Source: Spirogloea muscicola (Eukaryota > Streptophyta > Zygnematophyceae > Spirogloeales > Spirogloeaceae). Taken from it: 49,256 nucleotides of DNA. The notes under the pieces were generated by a model. It saw nothing but the letters and a program-made list of their open reading frames with translations. It did not search any database and was not told the DNA's origin. Positions 10,646-21,689 of this stretch are shown here, in pieces. The translations under genes were made by a program, and so were the position numbers. The stretch covers positions 1,002,248-1,051,503 of the forward strand of contig WELB01000016.1 of assembly GCA_009602725.1 (NCBI GenBank), written 5' to 3'. Positions within the stretch are counted from its first letter, which is position 1; each line of letters begins with the position of its first letter.

Positions 10646-11549
10646 GGCCGCCGCCGCCGGCGCCGCAGCGAGTTGGCGCGAGCCCGCTGCCAGCCNAGCA
10701 GCAGCAGCGGCGCCGCGAGCCGGAGCATCTAGCCGTGAGCTCCAAACCCTAAACTCTCAGAACCCTAATGCTGATCCTGTGTTCGTCCAACCGCTGCCCG
10801 TTGCACCGTCCCCGCCGCCTTTCGCGCCGCGGCCGCCGCCGCCAATGCCGGCGGCAGTCGCGGCGGCCGCGAAGCCAGCGAGCCAGCGTGCCGCCCAGAC
10901 TGCGACCTCGACTGTCAGGCGCCAAAGTGAGTTAGTGGCCATTAGCGTTTCTAATTGCAGCACTTGTCCCACACTGGACCGGGAGAGATGGAACAGATTG
11001 CAAAGGGCCTTGGAAGCTGATAAGTAAATGTGATAGCAACTTCTGTATTCCCCGCTTGGCGTATTGGCAAGTCTTTGGTTCTATGGGCGGTGAAGGAGGT
11101 GGCTAGAGAGCAGGGCGCCAGGATGAGCAGAAACGATCTTACCAGGCCCTCAAAGGAAAATTTACCATCGCTACATTGCAGATAGTGGCAGCACAACCCC
11201 CACTGTACCCCAAGCTTGTCATCCTACTAGACGCCAGCAACCACAGGCTGCTAGCACACCAGGAGGCAAGCCCTCTTCCCTCGGTCATCTTGCGGGCTTT
11301 GAGCATGCGGGTTTTGGTGGTGAAGGTGCACGTCATTACAGAGGAGCTTAGTAAGATCGTTGCCAGCTGATGAGCCAGAAGGTCGATGACTTTCTGACAC
11401 AAGACCTTCCAGATAGATTACGTGTAACAATAATTCATGCCCCTCCATTGAAGGCACCTCAAATATCAAGTGACAGGGACCTCTGTCCACAACATATAAT
11501 TGCTGAGAACAGGCCTGACGAGCCATTGCCTTCTGCATAGCAGTTTAGC
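10646..11549. other. Upstream flank of TH2 and 3' flank of hemE
   Basis: Immediately upstream of the TH2 start is a GC-rich block with an n at 10696, then an AAACCCTAA (telo-box) at about 10744, in the position expected for a promoter element. The minus strand is open from about 10942 to 10757 with an Ala/Gly-rich, arginine-containing reading, possibly a non-coding leader or an upstream exon. From 11030 to 11549 I see no gene. Confidence 0.45.
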
Positions 11550-13904
11550 TCAAGTTCGAGCATTGCTCTTTTGCATGCCGCTCTCCCTTGCAACCTCGCA
11601 AAACAGGGCGACTGCTTCCTCTGGCGTGCCCTGAAGGCAGCAAGACAGTGAGGTATATATTGGTACAATATGGTGAACAACCTCAGTGACTAAGCCACTG
11701 CAGCTGCAAACAGTGCTAAAGGGAAATGACAACGTGCTGCACATTCCCGAATGGTGGGCGAGACCAAGCCCACCTGCACCACGCCGTGCCCAACATTGAG
11801 GATGTGCCTGCGGCCGCCTGCTTGTCTCAAGCACTGCGTTGCCGCGCCCCTGATGGCCTGCTCCGGCCCAAAGAGGATCATGGGGTCCACATTGCCCTGA
11901 TTTTCGCAAGAACAAAGGAGAATTTTAGAGAGGATCTTGGGAAACACAACAAGGTGACAGAATGTCCAATCACGCACATGCGGTCAATGTGTACGGACAG
12001 GCACAGTTCCTGAAGCTCACTGACCTGGAGAACAGCGTCCGGCCCAAAGGCTGCCCTCGCATCACCCATGTCAACGGTCCAGTCAATTCCTATCACATCC
12101 GCACTGCAGGCCTTTGAGATTCGGTCAAGCTTTCCTGCACCGCCATTGGCGTGGAAAATGAGCGGGACGCCCGGCCGAAGGTTGTGGACTCGCAGGATCA
12201 CGCGCTCCGCATACGTCAGGCTGAACTCCTCAAACTGCGCAGGTGAAAGGTGGTGTGCCCAGGAGTCGAATATCTGCACCACCTGCATTGCTCAAGCGAT
12301 ACCACACAATCATGTGCAGTTCAAGTTGGACCATTGACCACTGACACTACCCTTAGAGACCCATAGCCAGTCGCTTAAAGGGATGTAGACGAATCTTACA
12401 CAGTGTAGCCAGTGAGCTGGAGGAGGTAGCTCATATGCTACATGAACTTAGATATTATAGGGTATAGGCGAAGATCACCTACAGACCTGGGCTCCACAAT
12501 CAATCTGATGGCAGATGTACACGACGAGCGCCTCCTCCAGGTGGTCAAGCAGTCGGTGCAGCAGCTGGGGCTCTGCTCGTGTGCACTCCTCCAGTATAAA
12601 AAGCAGCGTCAGCAAAATCCACCAGCCTTACGTGACAGTGGCAGCCTCAGGCGCAGTCCTCCAGATGCACCATGCTGCTGGACTGAGTGTGTACCGTGGA
12701 ACATGATGCGCTTGGTGTGTACAAGGTTCTTGTCAGCCATGCCCTCTACGGCATAGGCGGCCAGCGTCCAGGGGCTGCCCACGAATCCGAGTAGCGTTGA
12801 CCTGCCCTCCACCTCTCTCCGCAGCGCACCCAAGATCTCCCGTATGAATGGCAGGCTGCGATGGGGATCGTCTAGCGGCCTGCATTGCCAAGGAAAGAAT
12901 GCTTGCACCATGTAGTCTCCGCACCGACTAGCGACAAGCTGCGCCAAGGCCCTTCAGCACGATCTTCTTTGCCCTTGTGTTCTCTGTTGACAAACAGACC
13001 TGAGCACATCGAGGTCGGCAGCGGAGCGGAGCGGGTTGGCGATGACCGGGCCCTTGCCCTTGACCATGTCAAACTCCACGCCCAGTGCAGGCAGCAGCGT
13101 GAGGATGTCAGAGAACATGATGACGCCATCGGTGTGGAATGCGCGCCACGGCTGCAGCGACAGCTCGATGGCAATGTCGGGCGTTTCAGAGCGCTGCCGG
13201 AAAGAGATGGTTTCCGAGTACCTGCAGCAGCCAGGGCGTGACAGTTACGGCTTTGTGACAATTGGAGCAGGCCAAGCCAGCCAGCAGCGCCCCCAGTTGC
13301 AGCACCATGGCAGCTGAGAGGGAGGAGCCGGTGAGGGAGGGCACTCACTTGCGGAAGTCGGCCATGTAGCGCCCAGCCTGGCGCATCAGCCACACGGGGG
13401 TGCGCTCGGCGTCTGCGGCAGCCCAAGTGCGCACCAGCGGGGCAACGCAGGGGCTCAGCGGTCGGACCCAAGGGTCAGGGTTCAAGTCTCCCAGAATGGG
13501 ATAGCAGTCCAGTACATGGGGGACGAAAAGCACCCGAGCAAGGATATGGGGGCTTAGCAATCGTAACCAACGATTGGAGTTCCGCAGGCTGCGCAGTAAC
13601 CATAGCTTTTGGCATCTGGCTCGAGGTTCTTGGGACCCCACGATTGCAGGTTAGCCTGGTCCACGGAGGACGAAGTGTAGCAGGCAAGCCGCGCAGAGCC
13701 ACTGAGACACTGCGGAGGGGAGGGCCTCGAGCTGCGCAGCCGCTCACCTTCCCCGCGGGCCACTCGCAGCAGGAGAGGGTCCGAGCTCGCCGCCCTCGGC
13801 GAGACGGCCAGGCCCCGCGTGGGCGCCCATTGCCGGAGCCGCGGCTGGGGTGGCGGCCGCAGCGAGGGCCCGCCAGCCGCATGGCGGCCCAGGGAAGCCG
13901 CCAT
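11550..13904 (-). CDS. hemE: Uroporphyrinogen III decarboxylase, plastid type, eight exons, 391 aa
   Basis: Decarboxylates the four acetate side chains of uroporphyrinogen III to give coproporphyrinogen III, on the route to haem and chlorophyll. Exons (minus strand): 13904-13748, 13412-13349, 13221-13000, 12879-12695, 12572-12487, 12282-12025, 11896-11774 and 11630-11550. All introns are GT..AG (120-335 bp) and the sum is exactly 1176 nt (391 aa plus TGA). Residues 1-35 are Ala/Arg/Pro-rich, as in a chloroplast transit peptide. Then come LLLRVARGE, signature 1 [14 protein letters not shown] (from residue 56), [14 protein letters not shown] with the catalytic Asp, [11 protein letters not shown], signature 2 [41 protein letters not shown] and NVGHGV near the end. 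All family landmarks are present and in order. Plant enzymes are usually 390-420 aa. It lies 0.9 kb from TH2 in the same orientation. Confidence 0.97.
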
Positions 13905-14618
13905 GGAGGCCGAGGCCTCGGTCTCGCGCCGCAAGGACTGCCCAAATGGCCAAGACTTTGGCCTTCGGAACCTGCGCTGCGGCTTCAGCGGCGCCCAAAC
14001 CCTTAAACTCCTACACCTGGATGCTCATCGCTGGCAGGACATGGCTGGCCAAGCGAGGCGGCCGCCGGCGCTGCTGCAGCGGGCCGGGCGGCCGAGCTTG
14101 CCGCAACGGATGGCGGCGACGGAGGCCCTGCCGGCAGGAGGGGGGCTCGTCGCGCGACAGTGCGGCGGCGGGGAGGAGGCGCGGCGCGGCTGGCTAGCTG
14201 GGCGCCCCGCCTTATCTGGTCATTTTCCTGTCCTGAATCCGTTTGATATTTCTCAGCTTAAGGCAGTAACCCTAACCCTCCTATCAGCCGCAAATTCGAC
14301 ACCTTTGGCTGCGTGGGTCCTCGTATTTATACCCTACTTGAGAAAATTGCAAGTTTAGGGTATGCACGACGTGAGGATGTTGTAGAGGGCAACGCCCCTC
14401 CGGTAAGAGTCAGGACAAAACCATAACATAACCGTAAATGTAAAGCGTCAGTCCAGCCGACAGCCCCCTATGCATAGGTGGGCCTGCGGACTTAATCCAT
14501 GCCTTGTTGGCGGCTTTTAGCTTTTGGGCTATCGTGGTGGTTCCCTTTTACATTGGTGGAGAACTGGGCCTGAGAGATCGCGGATTCGGACTGTGCCGGC
14601 CAGCACGGAGGGGATTTA
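13905..14618. other. Upstream flank of hemE
   Basis: GC-rich promoter side of hemE. Plus-strand ORFs starting at 13819 and 13850 overlap hemE exon 1 on the other strand and look like antisense shadows. Short AAACCCT/TAACCCT motifs occur near 13999 and 14267, again telo-box-like. From about 14350 to 14618 nothing recognisable is seen. Confidence 0.4.
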
Positions 14619-14760
14619 GGAGAAGAAGTGGCTCTCCCAATGGGGGCAAGGGCTGTGAGAAGCCAGCCCGAAAAGAATTGACAAGGTTCGAAGGGGCCAA
14701 AATACGAGCTAAGCAGCGACTGCGGGGCCTGAAGAGGCTATGGCAGGCTATGGCAGCCTG
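14619..14760 (-). mobile_element. LINE-A 3'-end copy
   Basis: Minus-oriented copy of the A-type LINE 3'UTR. Read on the minus strand it has a pyrimidine tract, GGCCCCTTCGAACCTTGTC, a GGGCTGG/CAGCCC stem-loop, the conserved GCCCCCATTGGGAGAGCC and a CTTCTTC-type end. It is nearly identical to the copies at 44459-44700 and 48905-48975. Confidence 0.8.
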
Positions 14761-14854
14761 AGAGCTGAGAGACAATCTGACAACCATGGCCCCTGCCACG
14801 CGCGCCTCCGGCGCGCCGCTGGCTGCCTCCGATACAGAGGGTAAGGCAAGCAAG

Positions 14855-15010
14855 CGCGTCCAGATTAATTGGTGGCTGGAAGAGGCCAGCCCAAAAGAAT
14901 GGACAAGGTCTGAAGGAGTCGGAGTGCTAAGGACTGAGACAGCAGTAAGCGAACTCTCAGTGACCTCTCGTCAATAGATGCAAATCTGAACGGCAAATCT
15001 GAACGGTAAG
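14855..15010 (-). mobile_element. LINE-B 5'-truncated copy with the last codons of the ORF
   Basis: On the minus strand the copy begins in coding sequence (SDLHLLTRGH then TGA). It continues through a 3'UTR with CCTTCAGACCTTGTCCATTC, the stem-loop GGGCTGGCCTCTTCCAGCC and the B-type end CCACCAATTAATCTGG...CGCTTGCTT. The same arrangement recurs at 46279-46656. Confidence 0.8.
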
Positions 15011-15084
15011 GCAAGCAGTCCGACCCGCTGACGAGCGCAGCGTAGGTGGCCACCCTGACGGGGCCGCTGGGCCCAATCCCACTC

Positions 15085-15455
15085 GTTATTCACTCGTGGG
15101 TACTGAGCTTTTCTCTACATCGTCTATGTGTATTGAAGTGTTTTGTAGTGTAGTCCTTTTTCCGGCTCCTCTTTCTTTGGCTTTGGACATTGTCCACTTC
15201 TTTTTTGGGCTGGCTTTGCCAGCCCCTCTTCTCTATGGGCGAGCACTTGCTTCTAATCCCGGGGAGCCGGGCCCCCTAGACCTGATGTTGCTCACTCGTG
15301 GGTACTGAGCTTTCTCTGCATCGTCTATGTGTTTTGCAGTGTTTTGTAGTGTAGTCCTTTTTCCGGCTCCTCTTTCTTTGGCTTCGGACATTGTCCATTC
15401 TTTTTAGGCTGGCTTTGCCAGCCCCTCTTCTCTGTGGGCGAGCACTTTCTTCATA
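15085..15455 (+). mobile_element. Two tandem LINE-D 3' ends
   Basis: Two adjacent copies, about 15085-15255 and 15270-15455. Each starts at the end of the LINE ORF (..LFTRGY and ..LMLLTRGY, then TGA), continues with a shared 3'UTR (TCGTCTATGTGT, GTGTAGTCC, TTTCCGGCTCCTCTTTC, GACATTGTCCA) and has the perfect stem-loop GGGCTGGCTTTGCCAGCCC (the second copy begins AGGCTGG). They end in GGGCGAGCACTT plus a TTCTTC-like tail. The second lies directly upstream of the Ty3 gag start. Confidence 0.85.
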
Positions 15456-15584
15456 GTGGCCCCCAGTGAAGTCCAAGCTGACCCGATGACGACCGCCCTC
15501 GAGCGACTCGACGGTTAGCTGGCCAGCCTGCTGGGACGCGCCCAGCCGCTGCCCGCTCCAGAGGGTGATGCCTCCTCTGCAACC

Positions 15585-15647
15585 ATGTCAATTATTTTCG
15601 GGCTGGCTTTTCACAGCCCTTGCCCCCATCGGGAGAGCCTCTTCTCT
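15585..15647 (+). mobile_element. Solo A-type hairpin insert (63 bp) with 9-bp target-site duplication
   Basis: The insert is flanked by TCTGCAACC at 15576-15584 and 15648-15656. It contains the stem-loop GGGCTGGCTTTTCACAGCCC, the box CCCCCATCGGGAGAGCC and a CTTCTCT end. Removing it together with one flanking copy leaves a continuous gag reading. It carries no coding sequence. Confidence 0.85.
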
Positions 15648-16148
15648 TCTGCAACCTCGGACCGCCGCGTGAAGCCCACGCCCTGCGCCTTTCGCAGGCG
15701 GTCCCCAGAACGACGTCCACGGATGGTTGGATCACTTTGACATCATTGTCGAGTACCATCACTGGACGGACGCACCCAAGACAAGGGAAGTCGGACCCTG
15801 TCTGCTGGGTCCCGCGGCCACATGATTCGCGGGCATCCCCTCGTCACTGACCTGGCCCAGCCTGCGCATCGCTATCGCCAACGCCTTCGGGCGTCACAAC
15901 CGCCCTGCTGCTACATGGGCGACGCTGCACGCGCTGCGGCAGGCTTCGATTGAGGACGTCGTCACCTTCGGCGCCAACTTCGGGCGCACGCTCCATCGTG
16001 ACGACCCAACACTCAGTGAGTCGACCAAGCTGGCGCTCCTGTGGCCCCGCCTGCAGGCGGCCCTGGCGCAGCAGGCCGTCGCGACTCGACCGCAAATACT
16101 CGACGAGGCGCTGAACCCACTCCAAGCCCTGGCGGCGCTGGCACCCTT

Positions 16149-16221
16149 AAAAAGAAAAAAGGGCTCGCCCATTGATGATAGGGGCTGGAAAAAGCCAGCC
16201 CAAAAAAGAACGAACAAAAAG
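16149..16221 (-). mobile_element. Solo C-type hairpin insert in gag
   Basis: Inverted C-type module: on the plus strand GGGCTCGCCCATTGATGA, then GGGGCTGG AAAAAG CCAGCCC and AAGAACGAAC. AAAAAG occurs on both sides (16149-16154 and 16216-16221) and may be the target-site duplication, but A-rich ends make this uncertain. The plus-strand frame stays open through the insert. Confidence 0.75.
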
Positions 16222-16699
16222 CCCGCCCCAGTGGCCCCGGAACTGAGCGTCACACAGCGGTGGACGCGCCCACGCTCGGACAACCGGCACAGGCCCGACA
16301 ACGTCAACTTCGACAACAGACGGCCTGACAACAACCGACGGCCGGACAACAGCGGCTCCGCCGACGGACGGCTAGAGTGCTGGGAATGCGGCCAGCTAGG
16401 ACACATCCGGCTGTACTGCCTTAGGCGTAGGCCACGCAATAGCATGAATCGTCGAGATAGAGATAGACAGTATGCCACAATGGCTGATGAGGGACCCATT
16501 GGCCGGAAAACGGCCCGGGAGGGGAGTAGCGCAGCAGCAGCAGCACCACCACCACCACCACCATTGCCGCCCCCACCATTGCCTCCTCGACCTCCTCTGT
16601 TACCTCTACCCGTACCTGTACCTCCCTCGCTGCCTCGACCTGTTGTTGTGAGATACCATACAGCTGGTGACCATCAAGGACGACCTAGGCAGGGTCGGT

Positions 16700-19600
16700 C
16701 TCACGACTTGAGCCCAGTCCACACGGGCCTCCCAATACGCCAGACCAGAGAGTCCCCTGCCCTGTATGCCAGCAATGTTTCAGCCCGATAGGGCTGCCAG
16801 TCCATGCCTATCACTGCCGCAATCGCCAGAACCGGCAGCGAGTTCACATGTGCCGGGCACCGTCCGGCCTCCACCACCCCCTTCTCCAGAAGGGGATGGT
16901 GGAGGCCCACTGCCAGCTCTCTGGAGAGAGCTGGCATTGGGCTGCCACAGTGGACCTCACCCCCCTTCTCATCCCTGACGGCCTTCAAAACCTACGCAAA
17001 ATTCCTAGATGGGCACGTCGTGAGTGCACCAAGGGTTTTTCCGCCTTACCTCGCACGCATCGAAGCGGACTCTATGGACGAGGCGGCCTGGGCGTTGTAG
17101 AGGCTTTTTCCCAAGCTTGTTCTTGGCCATCTTCCCCCTTTTGGCGTCGGTGGCCGCAAGGCTTTCCAGGACAGACTGGCTAAATTTACAAGCGGACAAT
17201 GGGAGGAATTGGCTCAGCAGCGTGCAGCGGCTGCTCGGGTCGCGCTCTCACAGCGGCGGGCGCGCCGTGGATCAGTCAATCAGCCCTCTCAACAGTCCAG
17301 AGCTGGCAATGTAGCGCGCGCAAGACGCTTTGGCAGGGCAGGAGAACTTTCCCGGGCCGCTCAGGCCCTTTGCCCTGACCCCCTGGCTACTGTCAACGAC
17401 GCCACGGAGGCTATCTTGCGACAGCTCCACCCCCCTCCCCAACACCACCTTGAGCTCTGGGCTGGCGAGCTCCCCAGTCCTCTTGACCTGTCGGCGGAGG
17501 CGGTCCGTGTGGCCCTGACCAAAGCCCCCCGGATGGTGTCTGGAGGCCCTTCTGGACGGTTCTTTGAGCACCTACAGGACCTTTTCCTTGATGGGGATGA
17601 GAGGAGCTTCTCCCTGTTCCTGTCCACCTGCCGGCACATTGCCAGGGCTGCCATTCCTCCAGGCATTGCCGACGCCTTGCGAAGCCGACAGGCGGTGTGA
17701 GACCCATTGCAACGACGGAGGTTATCATGCGGCTGGTATCAAAGGCCGTGTGCAGCGAGCTGAAACCCCAGCTGACCAGCCACTTATAACCCCAATTTGG
17801 TGCTGGCATGTCCTGCGGGCGGAGGCCCTCGTCCACGGCATCCGCACTGCTCTCGACGTGGACCCTTCAATGATGGTCCTTGGGCTGGACTTTAGTAACG
17901 CTTTCAACACCGTGGAGCGCAGCGTCATCATGGAGGAGCTGCGCGACCACTTCCCTTCCCTTATACCTTTCCTCATGGCTTATGGCCGCCCAGGGCGGCT
18001 TCTGTGGAAAGCCGGAGAGTTGTGGAAGACGCTGTGGTCAACTTCTGGAACACGCCAGGGGGATCCCCTTAGCCCAATCCTGTTTGCCTTGGCACATTGC
18101 CGGGCTATTTGGCGCACCCAGAGCCAACACCCAGACCTCCTCTTTTCCTCCTACGCGGATGGTACACACATCATTGGACATCCAGCGGAAGTCATGGCGG
18201 CTTAACCCTTGCTCGTTCGCGAACTGGACCTGATGGGCCTGCGGGTTTGCCCGTCCAAGAGCGTGGCATGGTCCCCACGCGGTCTTCCCGCCAACCTTCA
18301 GCTCCCCCACGGCTGTCAGACCCCTGCCAATGGGCTGGCCATCCTCAAGGTCCCCCTCGGTACACCAGCTCACGTGGCGGTGGACTTGCGGGAACGCCTT
18401 CAAAACCACCTCGCCCCCCTCCCTTCCCCTTCCCTCCTTGGTGACACACAGCTGGCGTTGGCCATTCTCACTCGCTACATCGGCCAACGGGCTTGCTATC
18501 TGCAACGGACAGTCGCCCCATTAGGCATGGTAGTGGAGCTCTACAAGGAATATGACTAATAACTCCCTTCTGCAGTCCCTGGCATCCATGCTACATTCTT
18601 CATCTTTCCCCTCAGCTTCAGCTTCCCTCCAGGCCTCCCTCCCACTCGCATGGGCGGCCTTGCTTGCCGGTCATTGGAGCAGACGGCGCAAGCAGCCCTT
18701 CCTGGGCTGCTGGCACCAGATCGCCTCTCTGTTTCCCTTGCCTCCACGACCCTGTACGCAATGTGGAGGAAGGCTCCTTCCCTTCCCAAGCGGATCTGAG
18801 GAGCATCCGCGACTCGGCAGTCGGCTCTTTTCCCTCTATACAAGCCCTACTCACGCCATTCTCAAACCTCGCCCAAGCTTCTGACAGAGGGGCACAATCC
18901 AGACTGGAAACGGCAGTGGAAGATGTGCGCCGCAGAAGGTTGAGGAGACTGCCAGAGATTCAGAACAATCCAAGGAGCCTGGCAAGACTTACTTCTCTCG
19001 CCACACCTGGTGCTACAGACTGGATCCCCTCTCACGCCGTCGCCAACGACTTCAGCTTCAGCTCCGAGGCCTTTCGGACGTCGCTTCAACTCTTCCTCGG
19101 CCTACCACCTAAGTGCCTGATTGGGGTGCGCTAGTGCGAGTGCCGCTTCCGTGCAGAGGATGCTGAGTTCGCCACTCACATGCTGCGATGCCCCACTGGA
19201 CCAGAAGTGGTGGGCATCCACAACCTCCTTCGTGATGCCCTGGCGGGTTTAATGTGCGACGCCGGGTACCGTGCGGTCGTGGAAGTGAACAACGTTATGC
19301 CTATCACCACGGATGCCCAGGGACGTCATCATCGCCGCACACTTGACATTGTGGGCGTGCAACCTGGTGGAGGACCACGGGCCTTGGTCGATGTTGTTGT
19401 TACGGAGGCCTGAAAAAGTCCAGCATCGACGGACATCGCTGGCCACGCAGTGGGTGGTGCCGAACAAAGAGTACTGTAAGCCGCAGCACTACTCCGATTA
19501 CCCCCACTGCGATCAGCTCCTGGCAGCGGCAGTCGACATTTCTGGCTGCTTAGGTCCTCATTTCCACACTCTCTTTCATACTATTGCCAATCTAGGCTAC

Positions 19601-19930
19601 ACACGAAATGCAGATGTGTTCCCGGCTGAGATGGGCTTGCCAGCTGCATATCTGTCGTTCTTGCGACGACGAGTTTCAGCCTGTTTGCAGCGTGCTTGGG
19701 CTAATGCTTTGCACCAGAAAGCTGGGCGAACTCTACTTGGTGGCAGAAGGGCTACGTATCTGCCATCTAGTATTCAAGCATCGATTAGCGACCTTTATGT
19801 CTTGACCCGTGGTTACTGAGCGGGTAATCTGCTGTAGGTTATGTAGGTCTTCAGATGTGCTTGCCTTTGTACTTGGCCATTTGGCCTTTGTTCATTCCAA
19901 ATACACGAAATTTTTTCCTATTCCGGTAGC
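16700..19930 (+). mobile_element. LINE-F: near-complete RLE-type non-LTR retrotransposon, inactive
   Basis: Domains in order, spread over frames because of indels and stops: N-terminal C2H2-like zinc finger (CPVCQQCF...H...HC, about 16757-16815); a basic ARRFGRAGELSRAAQAL block (17311-17370) typical of sequence just before the RT of R2/NeSL-like LINEs; RT fingers and palm (LGLDFSNAFNTVER near 17880, SGTRQGDPLSPILF near 18044, active site YADG at 18152-18163 instead of YADD); thumb; a CxC...H...C finger (19137-19190); a PD-(D/E)XK-like endonuclease (RRTLDIV...ALVDVVVT, 19333-19410); and the family tail ending SDLYVLTRGY then TGA at 19817. The 3'UTR contains a GGCCATTTGGCC hairpin. It is inserted between gag and protease of Ty3 element 1. 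The changed active site and several stops make it non-functional. Confidence 0.88.
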
Positions 19931-19959
19931 TTGGCAAATGTCGTCACATTGTGCGGACA

Positions 19960-20290
19960 GAGGTAGGACATTCGTGGTGCCCGCCACGTCCAGGAATCGG
20001 CCATTGACCGTCCTGATCGACACCATTACCACGGTCCGCCGCAGTGTCTTCGATAGTTGCCGCTGCTTCACGATCCTGCCGCGCCTCTGCGCATCGTCTT
20101 CGGCGACGAGGACAAGACGACCGTCTCAACATCGACGGCAACGTTGGAGATGGCCCTAGACGGATTCCTGGGACCCGTCAAGGCCAGAGTGGTCCCCCAG
20201 CACCTGTTCGACGTGGTGCTGGGCATGGACTGGATGGTAAAGCACGACGTCTCCTGTCACGCACAAACCAAACGCATAACCGTGGGCGCC
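19960..20290 (+). pseudogene. Ty3 element 1 aspartic protease
   Basis: Readable as a retropepsin-like domain across two frames. FVVPATSRNRPLTVLIDT matches the beta strand before the catalytic Asp, although the expected GA after DT is replaced. It continues with LRIVFGDED and QHLFDVVLGMDWMVKHDV, the second strand and the GxDWL-like loop. At least one frameshift separates the halves. Confidence 0.75.
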
Positions 20291-20639
20291 TCGCCCCACC
20301 GGGCCTGCCGGGTCACATCTCCAGCGGCCACACCCGGCGGCCCTCAAGTCCTTGCGAGGCTAAGGGCCCAATCAGGTTGTCCCGCTCCGCAGCGTCTGAC
20401 AGTGGCCAACGGGCGCGCGCTGGTCTCCACTGCATGCAGCCGTCGGACCGCGCTGCGGCATTGGCACACACGGCCCCGCTTGTGGTCAGCGCAGGCCGGG
20501 CAGACGACGCGGACGACATGGGCAACGACAACACGGCGTCCAGAGAGGCGCCTAGTGACGACGCCGTCCTCCGACACGGAGCAAAGAAAGCGCTGGCTCC
20601 GCTGTCCGCCGATCTCAGCGGCGGCGCCCCGCAGACGTG

Positions 20640-21466
20640 GGCGCCCAAGGTGCGCCACGAGATCGACACGGGCGACGCGCTGCCGGTAAGACTGCCGGAG
20701 CGACGACGCTCTCCGGCGAGGCCCACACCATCCGCCAGCACGTCGACGACATGCTACGGAAAGGCGTCGTGCGCCGCAGCTGCAGCCTGTGGGGCTCGCT
20801 CCCAAGCCCGACGGCAGCTGGCGGTTCTGCGTGGACTACAGGAAGCTGAACGACGTCATCAAAAAGGACTTGTACCCGCTGCCGCGCATCGACGTCCTGC
20901 TCGACAAACTGGGCGGTGCGCCACTTCACGACCACGGACTTTTCCGCGGGCTACTGGCAAATCAAGCTCGCGGCCGGGGATGCGGAGAAGACCGCCTTCC
21001 GCACGCCGGGGGGGCACTATGAGTTCGTGGTCATGCCGTTCGGACTCACCAACGCCCGGGCCACCTTCCAGCGCCTCATGAACGAGCTGCTGGGCGACCT
21101 CGGCGGCTTCTGCCTCGTGTATCTGACGACATCGTCGTGTTCTCCAGGACGGCCCACGACCACGTCAACAACGTCGGCGTTGTGGGCCAGAGGCTGCGGG
21201 ACGTGGGGCTCCGTCTCAAGGCGACCAAGTGTCGCTTCGCGCAACGGGAGGTAAAGGTGCTGGGGCACGTCGTCTCCCAGCAGGGCGTCAGACCCGACCC
21301 AGCGAGGGGGGCGGCGCTGCAGTGGCTGTTCGACACTCCCGACCCCAAGGGCCGCGTCGCTCGCTGCATCTTCGCGCTGGCGCCCTACGCGTTCGACATC
21401 CGCCACCGCCCGGGCACCAGCAACATCACCGGCGACGCCCTGTCACGCGCCTACCAAGCGGTACAG
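20640..21466 (+). pseudogene. Ty3 element 1 reverse transcriptase with the end of RNase H
   Basis: Recognisable blocks in shifting frames: [18 protein letters not shown] and PLPRID (20800-20895), [15 protein letters not shown] (20923-20967), [18 protein letters not shown] (21003-21056) and the active site LVYL(D)DIVVFS at about 21114-21148. In the active site one base is missing, which breaks the frame. Next comes KCRFAQREVKVLGHVVSQQG, and then an abrupt jump to the RNase H end (IFALAPYAFDIRHRPG...DALSRAY, 21367-21456). Most of RNase H is therefore deleted. Confidence 0.85.
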
Positions 21467-21536
21467 AAAGGGCTCGCCCATTGAGGATATGGGCTGGAAA
21501 AGCCAGCCCAAAAAAGAATGAACAAAGTAGGAGAAG
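21467..21536 (-). mobile_element. Solo C-type hairpin insert (70 bp) with 7-bp target-site duplication
   Basis: Flanked by GGTACAG at 21460-21466 and 21537-21543. The inverted C-type module reads on plus GGGCTCGCCCATTGAGGA, GGGCTGG AAAA GCCAGCCC, AAGAATGAACAAAG. With insert plus one repeat removed, the Ty3 reading continues AYQAVQ-LPDPAAV without a break. At 70 bp it shifts the frame. Confidence 0.9.
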
Positions 21537-21689
21537 GGTACAGCTTCCCGACCCAGCGGCCGTCCGCACCGGCCAGGCGACCGACCCGTGGGTCCAGGCA
21601 GCCCGTCAAGCACTTGCTGACCCTGCCGGCGCAACCCCGGACTTGCCCCCATCCTTCCCCGCCTTCTTCTCCCCGCCTCACGATGGTCG

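Larger units (their letters stand above)
15486..16560 (+). pseudogene. Ty3 element 1 gag, interrupted
   Basis: ATG at 15486 (MTTALERLDG) starts a gag-like reading with one TAG soon after. The frame then continues past a 63-bp insert into a capsid-like region (NDVHGWLDHFDIIVEYHHW near 15693, FGANFGRTLHRDDPTLSEST near 15965). Further on are an RPDN-rich segment and a CCHC zinc knuckle (CWECGQLGHIRLYC, 16379-16420), followed by a Pro-rich stretch. A second hairpin insert sits at about 16155-16215. Both insertions and at least two stops (including TGA near 15823) disable the gene. Confidence 0.8.

Noticed and set aside
13819-14358. 179-codon plus-strand ORF opposite hemE exon 1
   Set aside because: Overlaps the transit-peptide exon on the other strand; no recognisable motif or splice support.
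14660-14700. A-type tail as a tRNA-derived SINE head (GGTTCGAAGGGG resembles a Pol III B box)
   Set aside because: The match is on the strand opposite to the LINE direction, no A box lies at the right distance and no cloverleaf can be folded. Probably chance.
20044-21081. 345-codon ORF in Ty3 element 1
   Set aside because: Runs mostly out of frame with the protease and RT motifs; open only because of high GC content.
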